Positions 39,207-48,535 of a stretch of 64,000 nucleotides of DNA are shown in pieces; position 1 is the stretch's first letter; the number at the start of each line of letters is the position of its first letter. Source of the DNA: Sphingomonas sp. CBMAI 2297 (GTDB lineage Bacteria; Pseudomonadota; Alphaproteobacteria; Sphingomonadales; Sphingomonadaceae); assembly GCF_029870595.1 (NCBI RefSeq), contig NZ_JAPDIR010000001.1, positions 1 through 64,000 on the forward strand, written 5' to 3'. The notes under the pieces were generated by a model, which was given only the letters and a program-made list of their open reading frames with translations, was not told the DNA's origin and searched no databases. The translations under genes were made by a program, and so were the position numbers.

Positions 39207-40208
39207 TTGCTCGAGACGCTGAAGGGCGTCCGACAGGAAGTGCCGCCCCTGTGGCTGATGCGCCAGGCGGGGCGCTATCTGCCTGAATATCGCGCGCTCC
39301 GGGCCGAAAAGGGCGGATTCCTCGAACTCGCGCTCGACCCGCAGGCCGCTGCCGAGATCACGCTCCAGCCGATCCGTCGCTTCGGCATGGACGGCGCGAT
39401 CCTGTTCTCCGACATATTGATGGTGCCGATGGCGCTGGGCCAGAAGCTCTGGTTCGAGACCGGCGAGGGACCGCGGCTGGCACCGACCGTGACGTCCCGC
39501 GCGGTCCTGGATGCCCTTGAATCGCGTCCTGAGGCCCTGCAGCCGGTGTACGAGACCGTCCGGCAGGTACGGGCCACCCTCGACCCCCGAGTGACCTTCC
39601 TGGGCTTCGCAGGCAGCCCCTGGACCGTCGCCACCTATATGATCGCGGGACAGGGCAGCCGCGAGCAGGCCGAGGCACGCCGGCTCGCCTATGCGGACCC
39701 CGGACTCATGCAGGCGCTGGTCGATCGCATCGCGGACTGCACGATCGACTATCTGAACGCCCAGATCGATGCCGGCGTCGAGGCGGTGCAGCTGTTCGAC
39801 AGCTGGGCCGGCAGCCTTTCGCCCGAGCAGTTCGAGCGCTGGGTGATCGCGCCCACCGCCCGCATCGCGGCCGCGGTGAAGGGCAGGGCGCCAGTGATCG
39901 GCTTCCCCAAGGGCGCCGGCGGCAAGCTCCCCGCCTATGCGCGTGAGACCGGCGTGGACGCGATCGGGCTCGACGAGACAGTCGATCCCGTCTGGGCCGA
40001 TGAGGTGCTGCCCGGGAATCTCCCCGTGCAGGGCAATCTCGATCCGCTCGCGCTGATCGCCGGCGGCGAGACGCTCGATCGCGCGATCGACCGGATTCTT
40101 TCGGCCTTTCCAAGCCGCCCGCATGTGTTCAATCTGGGGCACGGCATCCAGCAGGACACGCCGATCGCGCATGTCGAGCGGCTGCTGGCGCGGATCAGGA
40201 AAGGGTGA
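39207..40208 (+). CDS. hemE: Uroporphyrinogen decarboxylase
   Basis: Converts uroporphyrinogen III to coproporphyrinogen III in heme synthesis. 333 aa from the TTG at 39207, with PLWLMRQAGRYLPEYR at the start (about residues 13-28), FSDILMVPMALG with the catalytic Asp, GFAGSPWTVATYMI and FNLGHGIQQDTP. No in-frame ATG or GTG exists upstream. A CTG at 39183, 8 nt after AGGA, would give the fuller family N-terminus (TAPRTKPLLETLKG) and may be the real start. It leads the hemE-hemJ pair. Confidence 0.95.
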   Translation: MLETLKGVRQEVPPLWLMRQAGRYLPEYRALRAEKGGFLELALDPQAAAEITLQPIRRFGMDGAILFSDILMVPMALGQKLWFETGEGPRLAPTVTSRAVLDALESRPEALQPVYETVRQVRATLDPRVTFLGFAGSPWTVATYMIAGQGSREQAEARRLAYADPGLMQALVDRIADCTIDYLNAQIDAGVEAVQLFDSWAGSLSPEQFERWVIAPTARIAAAVKGRAPVIGFPKGAGGKLPAYARETGVDAIGLDETVDPVWADEVLPGNLPVQGNLDPLALIAGGETLDRAIDRILSAFPSRPHVFNLGHGIQQDTPIAHVERLLARIRKG

Positions 40209-40233
40209 TGGCAGCCCGCGAACGGAGGCGAGC

Positions 40234-40686
40234 ATGAGTGGATTCCTGGGCGGGGCCTATCTCTGGGTCAAGGCGTTCCACATCATCTTCGTGATCTTCT
40301 GGATGGCCGGGCTGTTCCTGTTGCCGCGCTATCTCGTCCATCACCAGGAGGCGCTGGGCACGCCGGAAGCCGCCGCCTGGGCGAAGCGCGAGGCGCTGCT
40401 CCGCCGGATGATCCTCACGCCGTCGATCCTGGTGGTGTGGCTGCTCGGCCTGGCGCTCGCCGCCAATCTCGGGCTGTTCGAAGAGGGGGCCGGGCTCGGC
40501 TGGCTGCATGCCAAGTTGTTGATCGTGTTGCTGCTTTCCGGATTCCACGGCTGGGCGGTCGGCTATTCCCGCAAGCTTGCCGGCGGCCATGGACCGATCC
40601 CGGCGCGGCGCCTGCGCATGCTCGGCGAGCTGCCCGCGCTGGCGGTGATCCTGATCGTCATCCTGGCGGTCGTGAAGCCTTTCTGA
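40234..40686 (+). CDS. hemJ: Protoporphyrinogen IX oxidase HemJ
   Basis: A 150-aa membrane protein that oxidises protoporphyrinogen IX to protoporphyrin IX in bacteria without HemG or HemY. Four hydrophobic helices are visible. The conserved His, Arg and Lys are in LWVKAFHIIFVIFWMAGLF (residues ~10-28), PRYLVHH and LHAKLLIVLLLSGFHG. A GGAGG lies 7 nt before the ATG at 40234, and it is 25 bp after hemE, in keeping with a heme operon. Confidence 0.93.
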   Translation: MSGFLGGAYLWVKAFHIIFVIFWMAGLFLLPRYLVHHQEALGTPEAAAWAKREALLRRMILTPSILVVWLLGLALAANLGLFEEGAGLGWLHAKLLIVLLLSGFHGWAVGYSRKLAGGHGPIPARRLRMLGELPALAVILIVILAVVKPF

Positions 40687-40773
40687 CCGCGGACGTAACA
40701 TAGTTGCGCGAGCCTTCCGTCCCCCGCAAGATGACACCTGCCGCAAAAGCGCATTCCAGACCGCGGAGACCGG

Positions 40774-40802
40774 TTGACTTGGCCTTGGGCCCTACCTAAT
40801 TC
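40774..40802 (+). promoter_or_regulatory. Candidate sigma70 promoter for rho
   Basis: TTGACT (40774-40779), an exact 17-bp spacer and TAATTC (40797-40802), the best such match in the window. It would give a leader of about 105 nt before rho. Long leaders upstream of rho are used for autoregulation in other bacteria; here that is inference. Confidence 0.6.
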
Positions 40803-40913
40803 GGCGTTGTGGTCCGGGTCACCGGGCCATCCCTCCTCCAAGCATCGTTATTCGCGCGCGACCGTACCGCCGACCGACGCTCTCCCCAAGCAATCCAGGC
40901 ATCCGGACTCCCA

Positions 40914-42170
40914 ATGCATCTCAAGGACCTCAAGAAGAAAGCCCCCGCCGAACTGGTCTCGATGGCCGAGGAGCTCGGCGTCGAGAGCGCTTCGACTTTG
41001 CGCAAGCAGGATCTGCTCTTCGCGATCCTCAAGGCACAGGCCGAGCAGGGCGACCAGATCATGGGCGAAGGCACGATCGAAGTGCTGCCCGACGGCTTCG
41101 GCTTCCTGCGCAGCCCCGAGGCGAATTATCTCGCCGGGCCCGACGACATCTATGTCTCGCCCAACCAGGTCCGCAAGTTCGGCCTGCGCACCGGCGACAC
41201 GGTGGAAGGCGAGATCCGCGCGCCCAAGGATGGCGAGCGTTATTTCGCGCTGACCCGCCTGGTCTCGGTCAATTTCGACGACCCGGATGCGGTTCGCCAC
41301 CGGGTAAATTTCGATAATCTCACTCCGCTCTATCCCGAGCAGAAGCTGACGCTCGACAGCCTCGATCCGACGATCAAGGACAAGTCGGCCCGAGTGATCG
41401 ACATCGTCGCGCCCCAGGGCAAGGGCCAGCGCGCGCTGATCGTGGCGCCGCCGCGCGTCGGCAAGACCGTGCTGCTCCAGAACATCGCCAAGGCGATCAC
41501 CGACAATCACCCCGAGGTCTTCCTGATCGTGCTGCTCATCGACGAGCGCCCCGAGGAAGTGACCGACATGCAGCGCAGCGTGAAGGGCGAGGTGATCTCC
41601 TCCACCTTCGACGAGCCGGCGCAGCGCCACGTCCAGGTCTCCGAGATGGTGATCGAGAAGGCCAAGCGGCTGGTCGAGCACAAGAAGGACGTGGTGATCC
41701 TGCTCGATTCGATCACGCGCCTCGGCCGCGCCTACAACACGGTGGTTCCGTCCTCGGGCAAGGTGCTCACCGGCGGCGTCGACGCGAACGCGCTGCAGCG
41801 GCCGAAGCGCTTCTTCGGCGCGGCGCGCAACATCGAGGAAGGCGGCTCGCTCTCGATCATCGCCACCGCGCTGATCGACACCGGCAGCCGCATGGACGAA
41901 GTGATCTTCGAAGAGTTCAAGGGCACCGGCAACTCGGAAATCGTCCTCGACCGCAAGGTGGCCGACAAGCGCATTTTCCCGGCGCTCGACGTCGGCAAGT
42001 CGGGCACCCGCAAGGAGGAGCTGCTGGTCGACAAGTCCAAGCTCACCAAGATGTGGGTGCTGCGCCGCATCCTGATGCAGATGGGCACCGTCGACGCGAT
42101 GGAGTTCCTGCTCGACAAGATGAAGGATTCCAAGACCAACGAGGATTTCTTCGACAGCATGAACCAGTGA
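40914..42170 (+). CDS. rho: Transcription termination factor Rho
   Basis: The hexameric RNA-dependent ATPase that ends transcription. The 418 aa begin [22 protein letters not shown], then an RNA-binding cold-shock-like domain with [25 protein letters not shown] (about residues 58-82), Walker A in [12 protein letters not shown] (about 180), Walker B in [16 protein letters not shown], the Q-loop region and the R-loop [12 protein letters not shown]. The start at 40914 matches the family N-terminus; upstream in-frame residues do not. Confidence 0.97.
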   Translation: MHLKDLKKKAPAELVSMAEELGVESASTLRKQDLLFAILKAQAEQGDQIMGEGTIEVLPDGFGFLRSPEANYLAGPDDIYVSPNQVRKFGLRTGDTVEGEIRAPKDGERYFALTRLVSVNFDDPDAVRHRVNFDNLTPLYPEQKLTLDSLDPTIKDKSARVIDIVAPQGKGQRALIVAPPRVGKTVLLQNIAKAITDNHPEVFLIVLLIDERPEEVTDMQRSVKGEVISSTFDEPAQRHVQVSEMVIEKAKRLVEHKKDVVILLDSITRLGRAYNTVVPSSGKVLTGGVDANALQRPKRFFGAARNIEEGGSLSIIATALIDTGSRMDEVIFEEFKGTGNSEIVLDRKVADKRIFPALDVGKSGTRKEELLVDKSKLTKMWVLRRILMQMGTVDAMEFLLDKMKDSKTNEDFFDSMNQ

Positions 42171-42216
42171 TCGTCCGGACCCCTCCTTTCGGGGAGGGGC
42201 GGATGGCGGATCGGGA

Positions 42217-42248
42217 AAGGCCGGGCATCACGCCCGGCCTTTTCTTTT
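42217..42248 (+). terminator. Intrinsic terminator of rho
   Basis: AAGGCCGGGC (42217-42226), loop ATCAC, GCCCGGCCTT (42232-42241), then TTCTTTT. A 10-bp perfect stem with a T-rich tail 47 bp past the rho stop; a second smaller hairpin (CCCTCC/GGAGGG) precedes it. Confidence 0.9.
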
Positions 42249-42273
42249 GCCCGCGTCACGCTAGGGCTTGGCG

Positions 42274-42975
42274 ATGCTCGACTTGCTCTTCAGCGCCGCC
42301 GCGGCCGGTATCGGTTCCCCGCTCGAGATCTGGAACCACATCGTCGCCGATTTCTCGAACCTCGGCGATCCGTCCGCGCTCGCCGCCTTCGGCTCGGTGC
42401 TGATGATCGACCTGGTGCTGGCGGGCGACAATGCGATCGTCGTCGGCGCGCTCGCCGCGGGCCTGCCGGCGGAACAGCGTCGGAAGGTGATCCTGATCGG
42501 CATCGGCGCCGCGCTCCTCCTGCGCATCCTGTTCGCGCTGATCGTCAGCTGGCTGATGGGGATCGTCGGGCTGATCTTCGCCGGCGGGCTGCTGCTGCTC
42601 TGGGTGAGCTGGAAATTCTGGCGTGAGATCCGCGAGGGCGGGCCGCATGCCGATGAGGTCGAATCCGGCCTGAAGCCGGCCAGGAGCTTCGCCGCCGCCG
42701 CCTGGGCGGTCGCCGTGGCCGATGTCTCGATGAGCCTCGACAATGTCCTCGCCGTGGCCGGCGCCGCGCGCGAGCATCCCGGCATCCTCGTCGTCGGCCT
42801 GCTGCTCTCGGTGGCGCTGATGGGCATTGCCGCCAACCTGATCGCCAAGCTGATCAACCGCTATCCGTGGATCGCCTATATCGGCCTCGTCGTGATCGTC
42901 TTCGTCGCCTTCCGGATGATCTATGAGGGCTGGGTGGGCACGCACGAGACGCCGGGGATCGTCAGCTTCTTCTGA
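42274..42975 (+). CDS. TerC family membrane protein (YjbE type)
   Basis: A 233-aa inner-membrane protein with seven predicted helices. The TerC acidic motifs are LMIDLVLAGDNAIVVG (about residues 39-54) and VAVADVSMSLDNVLAVAG, the paired Asp-containing segments of the family. TerC proteins are linked to tellurium resistance and to manganese or calcium export during protein secretion; which applies here is unknown. The ATG at 42274 has a weak AGGGC upstream; a TTG at 42268 is the alternative. Confidence 0.9.
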   Translation: MLDLLFSAAAAGIGSPLEIWNHIVADFSNLGDPSALAAFGSVLMIDLVLAGDNAIVVGALAAGLPAEQRRKVILIGIGAALLLRILFALIVSWLMGIVGLIFAGGLLLLWVSWKFWREIREGGPHADEVESGLKPARSFAAAAWAVAVADVSMSLDNVLAVAGAAREHPGILVVGLLLSVALMGIAANLIAKLINRYPWIAYIGLVVIVFVAFRMIYEGWVGTHETPGIVSFF

Positions 42976-42987
42976 AGAACGGGCTGG

Positions 42988-43571
42988 ATGTCCTTGCAAT
43001 GGCCCTGGACATCGCTGCTGGTGATCCTGGCCATGGCAGTGATGTCGCGGGTCGTTGCATTCTTGTTCGGACGGGGGAGGGCGAGCGGGCGTTCATCGCC
43101 CAAGCGGCCTTTCGCATATGAAGCCGATCCGCCGATGGCCGCGCACGAGATGCTTGCCGGCTTCTGGGCGCGTGGCGGCGACCGTCCGGTACCCCATGAA
43201 GAGGAGGAGGGAGCTGGAGCGCCGCTATGGTATCGTGCTGCCCGCGGACTTTCGCGCCTATCTGCTGCACGTGGCGCCGAAGGAAGATCATTGGGATGAT
43301 GGGGATGCCATCTGGTGGCCGCCGTCCAGAATCCGGAACATCCCTGAAGAATATCACCAGCGGCTCGAGAACAGGGCCGTTGCGGCCGGCGGCGGAGCGC
43401 TGCCTGTTCTTCGCCGATTACATGGTTTGGTGCTGGGCCTGGATCATCTGCTGCGAGGAGGGCGAGGATCATGGCCGGGTCCCCGTTATCGGCGCGGGGG
43501 ATCGCCGGGTCGCCGACAGCTTCACCGACTTCGTGAAGGCCCATGTCGCCGATTCGATGTCGGTGTGCTGA
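42988..43571 (+). pseudogene. SMI1/KNR4 (SUKH) family gene, twice frameshifted
   Basis: Three consecutive reading frames together encode one SUKH-like protein. Frame 1 (from ATG 42988) has a hydrophobic N-terminal helix (LLVILAMAVMSRVVAFLFG) and HEMLAGFWARGGDRPVP. Frame 2 (about 43195-43385) has ELERRYGIVLPADFRAYLL, the SMI1/KNR4 start, and IRNIPEEYHQRL. Frame 3 (about 43395-43571) has CLFFADYMVWCWAWIICCEE and DSFTDFVKAHV. The shifts fall at a GAG-rich tract (~43196-43212) and a GGC-rich tract (~43382-43397). SUKH proteins often serve as immunity proteins against bacterial toxins. It may be a true pseudogene or an assembly error. Confidence 0.75.
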
Positions 43572-43614
43572 GGCAATCGCAATTGGCTTGCCTCAGCACA
43601 TGAATTTCAGTTCC

Positions 43615-44316
43615 CTACGATAGATTCTTCGCAAAGAACTCGGCCGTCCGCCCATCCGCCAGCTTCGCCGATTCATCCGAGCGGCGCTTGCCGAAGGTAT
43701 CGGCGAATCCGTGATCCTCGCCCGGATAGTCGAACAGCGTGACCTTGGGATGGTCGTCCAGCCCGGCATGCATCGCCGCCTGCGTCTCGGGATCGACGAA
43801 ATGATCGGCCTGCGGGATATGGAGCAGCACCGGATGAGCGATGCCGTGCTTCTCGCCGAGCAGATTGTCGATCCCCACGCCATAATAGCCGACGCTCGCA
43901 TCGCTGTCCGTCCGGGTCGCGGTCATGAATGCCAGGCGGCCGCCCAGGCAGAAGCCCACCACGCCAACCTTGCCGCCGGCGCCGAGCAATGCCCGGGCGC
44001 GCCTGATCGTCGCTTCGATGTCGCGGATGCCGGCGTCCTGGTTGAACTTGCCCATCAGGCCCAGCGCCCGCTGGAACTGCTCCGGCACATCGGGATCGAG
44101 CTGGATGCCCGGCTCCAGGCGCCAGAACAGGTCGGGCGCAAGGCTCAGATAGCCCTTGGCCGCCCAGTCGTCGCACTTGCGGCGAATGCCCGGGTTCACG
44201 CCGAAAATCTCCTGGATCACGATGATCGCCGCACGCGGCGCGCCTTCGGGACGCGCGACATAGGCCTGGAAGCTGCCGCTTCCGTCGATCGTGTCGATGC
44301 TGATCATCTCGCTCAT
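43615..44316 (-). CDS. Dienelactone hydrolase family protein
   Basis: A 233-aa alpha/beta hydrolase. The nucleophile is Cys in VGVVGFCLGGRLAFM (about residues 118-132), the Asp is in IPQADHFVDPET and the His in YPGEDHGFADTFG, the Cys-Asp-His triad of dienelactone hydrolases. The opening ISIDTIDGSGSFQAYVARPE and IQEIFGVNPGIRRKCD are typical. The substrate here is unknown; many family members act on compounds other than dienelactone. Confidence 0.92.
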   Translation of the reverse strand: MSEMISIDTIDGSGSFQAYVARPEGAPRAAIIVIQEIFGVNPGIRRKCDDWAAKGYLSLAPDLFWRLEPGIQLDPDVPEQFQRALGLMGKFNQDAGIRDIEATIRRARALLGAGGKVGVVGFCLGGRLAFMTATRTDSDASVGYYGVGIDNLLGEKHGIAHPVLLHIPQADHFVDPETQAAMHAGLDDHPKVTLFDYPGEDHGFADTFGKRRSDESAKLADGRTAEFFAKNLS

Positions 44317-44507
44317 GGCAATGTCCTTCCGGCGTGGCGCCGCTCGCGCTCGAGCGGCTGGGATTGATCATCGGGTCCGTATCGGGTCCGGGCCCGCCCG
44401 CCTTCGACCCGGGACGGGATCGATGGGCGTTGCGATCACGGCACGGTCGCGCGCATAGATGGGTTCGAACTAGCAGCCACGGTGCTGCCCGCGCAACGGA
44501 GACGGCC

Positions 44508-44741
44508 ATGAAGATCAATGTCGAGGTGGATTGCACCCCCGAGGAAGCGCGCCGCGCCATGGGGCTGCCGGACCTCGCCCCGGTGCACGAGCGCTATGTC
44601 GCGATGATGGTGGACGCGATCGACAAGCAGGGCAGCCCCGAAGCGTTTCGGGCGATGCTGCAGAGCTGGGCGCCGATGAGCGAGGCCGGCATGGGATTCT
44701 GGCGCGCGATGTTCGACGCCGGGAGCAAGACCGAGAAATAA
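44508..44741 (+). CDS. Small DUF6489-like protein
   Basis: A 77-aa acidic and helical protein starting MKINVEVDCTPEEARRAMG and continuing LPDLAPVHERYVAMMVDAI. I associate it with the DUF6489 family of sphingomonads by its start; function is unknown. An ACGGAGACGGCC precedes the ATG at 44508. Its TAA overlaps the mnmE ATG by one base (TAATG), so the two are translationally coupled. Confidence 0.75.
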   Translation: MKINVEVDCTPEEARRAMGLPDLAPVHERYVAMMVDAIDKQGSPEAFRAMLQSWAPMSEAGMGFWRAMFDAGSKTEK

Positions 44742-46024
44742 TGGACACGATCTACGCGGTCTCCAGCGGCGCGCTTCCCGCCGCGATCGCCGTGCTGCGC
44801 GTGAGCGGGCCGCGCGCCTTCGACATGGTGCGCGATTTCGCCGGCGACTTGCCGGCGCCGCGCCGCGCCGTGGTGCGGGCGCTGGCCGATCCCGCCGATG
44901 GCGGCCTGCTCGATCGGGCGATCCTCCTCTGCTTCCCGGGCCCGCGCAGCGCGACGGGAGAGGATCTCGCCGAATTCCATCTCCATGGCGGTCGCGCGGT
45001 GGTGCGCGCGGTTGAGGCGGCGCTGGCCCGCCGGCCGGGGCTCCGGCCCGCCGAACCGGGCGAGTTCACGCGCCGGGCGCTGCTGCACGGCCGGATCGAC
45101 CTGAGCGAGGCCGAAGGGCTGGGCGACCTGCTGATGGCCGAGACCGAGGCGCAACGCCGGTCCGCGATCCGATCGGCGGAAGGGGCGGTTCGCCGGGCAG
45201 TGGAAGGCTGGACCGATCGGCTGCTGATGCTTGCCGCGCGAGTCGAGGCCGAGCTCGATCACAGCGACGAGGAGGATGCCGCCGACGCCACGCTGCTTCC
45301 GGCGATTCGATCCGGTGCCGCGGCGCTGGCGGCGGATATCGCCGCGGTGGCGGATCGGCCGCCGGTCGAGCGGCTGCGGGACGGAATCCGCGTCGTGCTG
45401 GCCGGGCCGCCCAATGCCGGCAAGTCGTCGCTGCTCAACGCAATGGCCGGGCGCGACGCGGCGATCGTCTCGCCGATCTCCGGCACTACGCGGGACCGGA
45501 TCGAAGCGCCGGTGGTGCGCGGCGGCATCGCCTGGCTGTTGATCGACACGGCGGGCCTGGCGGCGCGGCCCGGCGACGAGATCGAGGCGATCGGCATCGC
45601 GCGGGCCCAGGCCGCCCAGGCCGAGGCGGACATCCTGTTGTGGCTGGGGGACGATGCACCTCCGGCGCATGACCGCAGCCTCTGGCTCAATCCGCGCGCG
45701 GACCTTCCCGGGCGCCCGGTCGCGACGGACCGATTGTCGCAATCATCGCTGACGGGCGAGGGGATGGATGGGCTGTGGGATGCAATGGCGGCGCTTGCCG
45801 CCGACATGCTGCCGCCGCCCGACCAGATGGCGCTCAACGCCCGGCAGCGCGCGCTGGCGCAGAACGCCGCCACGGCGCTGCGGGCGGCGGCGGCGGAGGG
45901 CGACCTGTTGCTGATCGCCGAGCAGCTGCGCAGCGCGATGCGTGGCTTCGACGCGATCACCGGGCGCGCCGGGGTGGAAGCGATGCTCGACGCGCTGTTC
46001 GCCCGCTTCTGCATCGGCAAATGA
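44741..46024 (+). CDS. mnmE: tRNA uridine-5-carboxymethylaminomethyl modification GTPase MnmE
   Basis: Works with MnmG to modify the wobble uridine of several tRNAs. The 427 aa have the N-terminal folate-binding domain ([23 protein letters not shown]), a helical domain, and a GTPase domain with the G1 loop [16 protein letters not shown] (about residue 224), [12 protein letters not shown] (G2), DTAG (G3) and a degenerate NPRAD at G4. It ends in the family CIGK motif, whose Cys is essential in E. coli. It is followed by a parS-like site. Confidence 0.95.
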   Translation: MDTIYAVSSGALPAAIAVLRVSGPRAFDMVRDFAGDLPAPRRAVVRALADPADGGLLDRAILLCFPGPRSATGEDLAEFHLHGGRAVVRAVEAALARRPGLRPAEPGEFTRRALLHGRIDLSEAEGLGDLLMAETEAQRRSAIRSAEGAVRRAVEGWTDRLLMLAARVEAELDHSDEEDAADATLLPAIRSGAAALAADIAAVADRPPVERLRDGIRVVLAGPPNAGKSSLLNAMAGRDAAIVSPISGTTRDRIEAPVVRGGIAWLLIDTAGLAARPGDEIEAIGIARAQAAQAEADILLWLGDDAPPAHDRSLWLNPRADLPGRPVATDRLSQSSLTGEGMDGLWDAMAALAADMLPPPDQMALNARQRALAQNAATALRAAAAEGDLLLIAEQLRSAMRGFDAITGRAGVEAMLDALFARFCIGK

Positions 46025-46027
46025 CCC

Positions 46028-46043
46028 TGTTCCACGTGGAACG
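46028..46043. promoter_or_regulatory. parS-like site 1
   Basis: TGTTCCACGTGGAACG, a 14-bp core palindrome (GTTCCACGTGGAAC) one position from the consensus parS, in the gap between mnmE and mnmG and 2.5 kb upstream of parA. ParB should bind here and spread to organise origin segregation. Confidence 0.85.
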
Positions 46044-46082
46044 GTTTTGACGTGGCCGCGCGCATTCTGTAGCGCGCGGCCA

Positions 46083-47915
46083 ATGGATTTCGACGTCATC
46101 GTCATTGGCGGCGGGCACGCCGGCACCGAAGCGGCCGCCGCCTCGGCCCGCCGGGGCGCGCGCACCGCGCTGCTCAGCTTCGACCTGACAAAGCTGGGGG
46201 CGATGTCGTGCAATCCGGCGATCGGCGGCCTGGGCAAGGGGCATCTGGTTCGCGAAGTCGATGCGTTCGATGGGCTGATGGGCCGGGCGACCGATGCCGC
46301 GGGCATCCATTACCGGATGCTCAACCGGTCCAAGGGCACGGCGGTGCAGGGGCCGCGCGTCCAGGCCGACCGGGTGCGCTATGCCGCCGCGATCCAGAAG
46401 ATGCTCGCCGAGCAGCCGAACCTGCACCTGGTCGCAGGTGAGGCAGAGGCGCTCGAGCTCGCGGGCGGTGCCGTTGCCGGCATCCGCCTGGCCGATGGCA
46501 GGCTGCTTTCCTGCCGCGCCGTGGTGCTCGCCACCGGCACTTTCCTTGGCGGCCGCATCTTCCGGGGCGAGGAGCGCGAGACCGGCGGCCGGGTGGGCGA
46601 GGGTTCGGCCATTCGCCTCGCCGAGCAGCTGCGTGGGCTCGACCTCCCCATGGCCCGGCTCAAGACCGGCACGCCGCCGCGCCTGGACGGGCGCACCATC
46701 GACTGGGCACGGATCGAGGAGCAGGCCTCCGATGCCGATCCCTGGACCATGTCGCCGCTTACCCCGCGCCGCGTGCTGCCGCAGCTCCATTGCGGAGTTA
46801 CCCGCACCACCCATGCCACGCACGCCGCGATCCGCGCCGGGCTCGATCGCTCGCCGCTGTTCACCGGCGCGATCGACGCGCAGGGGCCGCGCTACTGCCC
46901 GTCGATCGAAGACAAGATCCATCGTTTCGGCGATCGCGACGGCCACCAGATCTTCCTCGAGCCCGAGGGCCTCGACACCCATCTGATCTATCCGAACGGC
47001 ATGTCGACTTCGCTGCCGGTCGATGTGCAGGTGGCGATGGTCAATTCGATTCCGGGGCTGGAGCAGACCGTGATCGTGACTCCCGGCTATGCCGTGGAGT
47101 ACGACCATATCGATCCGCGCGCGCTCGACGCGACTCTGGCATTGCCGGCGATCCCCGGCCTGTGGTGCGCCGGCCAGATCAACGGCACCACCGGCTATGA
47201 GGAAGCGGCGGGGCAGGGCCTGGTCGCCGGGCTCAACGCCGCCGCCCATGCCCGCGGGCTCGCGCCGCTGATCCTCGATCGCGCGACTTCCTATCTCGGT
47301 GTCATGGTGGACGACCTTGTGCTGCAGGGCGTTACCGAGCCTTATCGCATGCTCACTGCCCGCGCCGAGTTCCGCCTGCGCCTGCGCGCCGACAATGCCG
47401 GATCGCGCCTCGGCCCGATCGCCGCCGGACTGGGATGCCTGGGGGCCGAGCGGCTTGCCTGGCTCCAGGCCCGCGAACAGGGCAGGGCCAGGCTGGACCA
47501 GGCCTTTGCCGTGGAGCGCACCGCCAGCGCCCTGGCGGCCCGGGGCGCTACTATCGCCCAGGATGGCGCGCGGCGCCCGGCGCGCGAATGGCTGCGCTTT
47601 CCGGGCATCGAGCTCGCGCATCTCGACATCGCCCCGGAAGCCGATCCCGATCTGCTCGCCGAATATGTCGAGGATGCGCGCTATGCCCCCTATCTCGAGC
47701 GCCAGGAGGCCGAGGTTGCCCAGCTGCGCGCGAACGATGCAGTGAAGCTGCCCGCCGGCATGGACTTCGCCGCCATTGCCGGGCTCTCCAACGAGATGGT
47801 GGAGAAGCTCGGTGCGGCGCGGCCCGAGACGATCGGCGCCGCCGCGCGCATTCGCGGCATCACGCCGGCGGCGCTTTCCGCCATTCTCCTCCACGCGAAA
47901 CGGCGCGCCGCATGA
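46083..47915 (+). CDS. mnmG: tRNA uridine-5-carboxymethylaminomethyl modification enzyme MnmG (GidA)
   Basis: FAD-dependent partner of MnmE. The 610 aa begin [23 protein letters not shown] (dinucleotide-binding GxGxxG at residues 8-14) and show the GidA signatures [15 protein letters not shown] and [26 protein letters not shown], then a C-terminal helical domain. The ATG at 46083 gives the exact family start. The next gene, rsmG, overlaps its stop (ATGA at 47912-47915). Confidence 0.96.
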   Translation: MDFDVIVIGGGHAGTEAAAASARRGARTALLSFDLTKLGAMSCNPAIGGLGKGHLVREVDAFDGLMGRATDAAGIHYRMLNRSKGTAVQGPRVQADRVRYAAAIQKMLAEQPNLHLVAGEAEALELAGGAVAGIRLADGRLLSCRAVVLATGTFLGGRIFRGEERETGGRVGEGSAIRLAEQLRGLDLPMARLKTGTPPRLDGRTIDWARIEEQASDADPWTMSPLTPRRVLPQLHCGVTRTTHATHAAIRAGLDRSPLFTGAIDAQGPRYCPSIEDKIHRFGDRDGHQIFLEPEGLDTHLIYPNGMSTSLPVDVQVAMVNSIPGLEQTVIVTPGYAVEYDHIDPRALDATLALPAIPGLWCAGQINGTTGYEEAAGQGLVAGLNAAAHARGLAPLILDRATSYLGVMVDDLVLQGVTEPYRMLTARAEFRLRLRADNAGSRLGPIAAGLGCLGAERLAWLQAREQGRARLDQAFAVERTASALAARGATIAQDGARRPAREWLRFPGIELAHLDIAPEADPDLLAEYVEDARYAPYLERQEAEVAQLRANDAVKLPAGMDFAAIAGLSNEMVEKLGAARPETIGAAARIRGITPAALSAILLHAKRRAA

Positions 47916-48535
47916 CCGAAGACGAAGCCCGAGACTGGATCCTGAATCGCTTCGGTGTTCCACGTGGAACGCTGCTGGAGCGCTTTGGGGCGATCCTGCG
48001 CGAAGAATCGGCTCGGCAGAACCTGATCTCGGCAGCGTCCTTCGAGACGCTCTGGGCGCGGCACTTCGTCGATTCGGCCCAGCTCATCCCGTTGGCGGCC
48101 GATGCCGGGGAGGGGGTCTGGCTCGATATCGGCACCGGTGCCGGCATGCCTGGCCTGATCGTGGCGCTGCTGATCGATCGCCCGGTGGTGATGGTGGAAC
48201 CGCGCATCCGCCGCGTCGAGTTCCTTCGGACAGCGGCCGAGGCGCTCGGCATTGGCGATCGGGCCAAGGTCGCGCATTGCAAGGTCGAGGCCTATGTGCC
48301 GGAGGGCAAGACCGCGATCGTCTCCGCCCGGGCAGTCGCGGCGCTGCCCGATCTGTTCCGCGGCGCGGCGCATTGTACCGACTCGTCCACAATCTGGTTG
48401 CTGCCAAAAGGGCGAAGTGCGCAATCGGAGGTGGAAGCGGCGCGCGCGAAATGGCAGGGTGCGTTTCACGTGGAACCCAGCATCACGCAGCCGGAATCGG
48501 GTATCGTGGTCGCGCGAAAGGTACGCCCCAGATGA
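47912..48535 (+). CDS. rsmG: 16S rRNA (guanine(527)-N(7))-methyltransferase RsmG (GidB)
   Basis: Methylates N7 of G527 in 16S rRNA using S-adenosylmethionine; loss gives low-level streptomycin resistance in other bacteria. The 207 aa have [18 protein letters not shown] (residues ~69-86, the SAM-binding motif I), [12 protein letters not shown] and [11 protein letters not shown]. Two parS-like sites are embedded in its coding sequence. It overlaps mnmG and parA by 4 bp each. Confidence 0.95.
   Translation: MTEDEARDWILNRFGVPRGTLLERFGAILREESARQNLISAASFETLWARHFVDSAQLIPLAADAGEGVWLDIGTGAGMPGLIVALLIDRPVVMVEPRIRRVEFLRTAAEALGIGDRAKVAHCKVEAYVPEGKTAIVSARAVAALPDLFRGAAHCTDSSTIWLLPKGRSAQSEVEAARAKWQGAFHVEPSITQPESGIVVARKVRPR
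47956..47971. promoter_or_regulatory. parS-like site 2 (inside rsmG)
   Basis: TGTTCCACGTGGAACG, identical to site 1 over 16 bp, encoding VPRGT near residues 16-20 of RsmG. The repeated perfect palindrome inside a coding region indicates selection on the DNA sequence itself. Confidence 0.85.
48462..48477. promoter_or_regulatory. parS-like site 3 (inside rsmG)
   Basis: CGTTTCACGTGGAACC with core GTTTCACGTGGAAC, a hybrid of the TTTCACGTGAAA and TTCCACGTGGAA parS variants, encoding FHVE near the RsmG C-terminus and only 55 bp before the parA start. Confidence 0.75.

Noticed and set aside
45957..47963. 668-aa minus-strand frame opposite mnmG
   Set aside because: Antisense to MnmG, which has every expected motif; no domain visible in the shadow frame.
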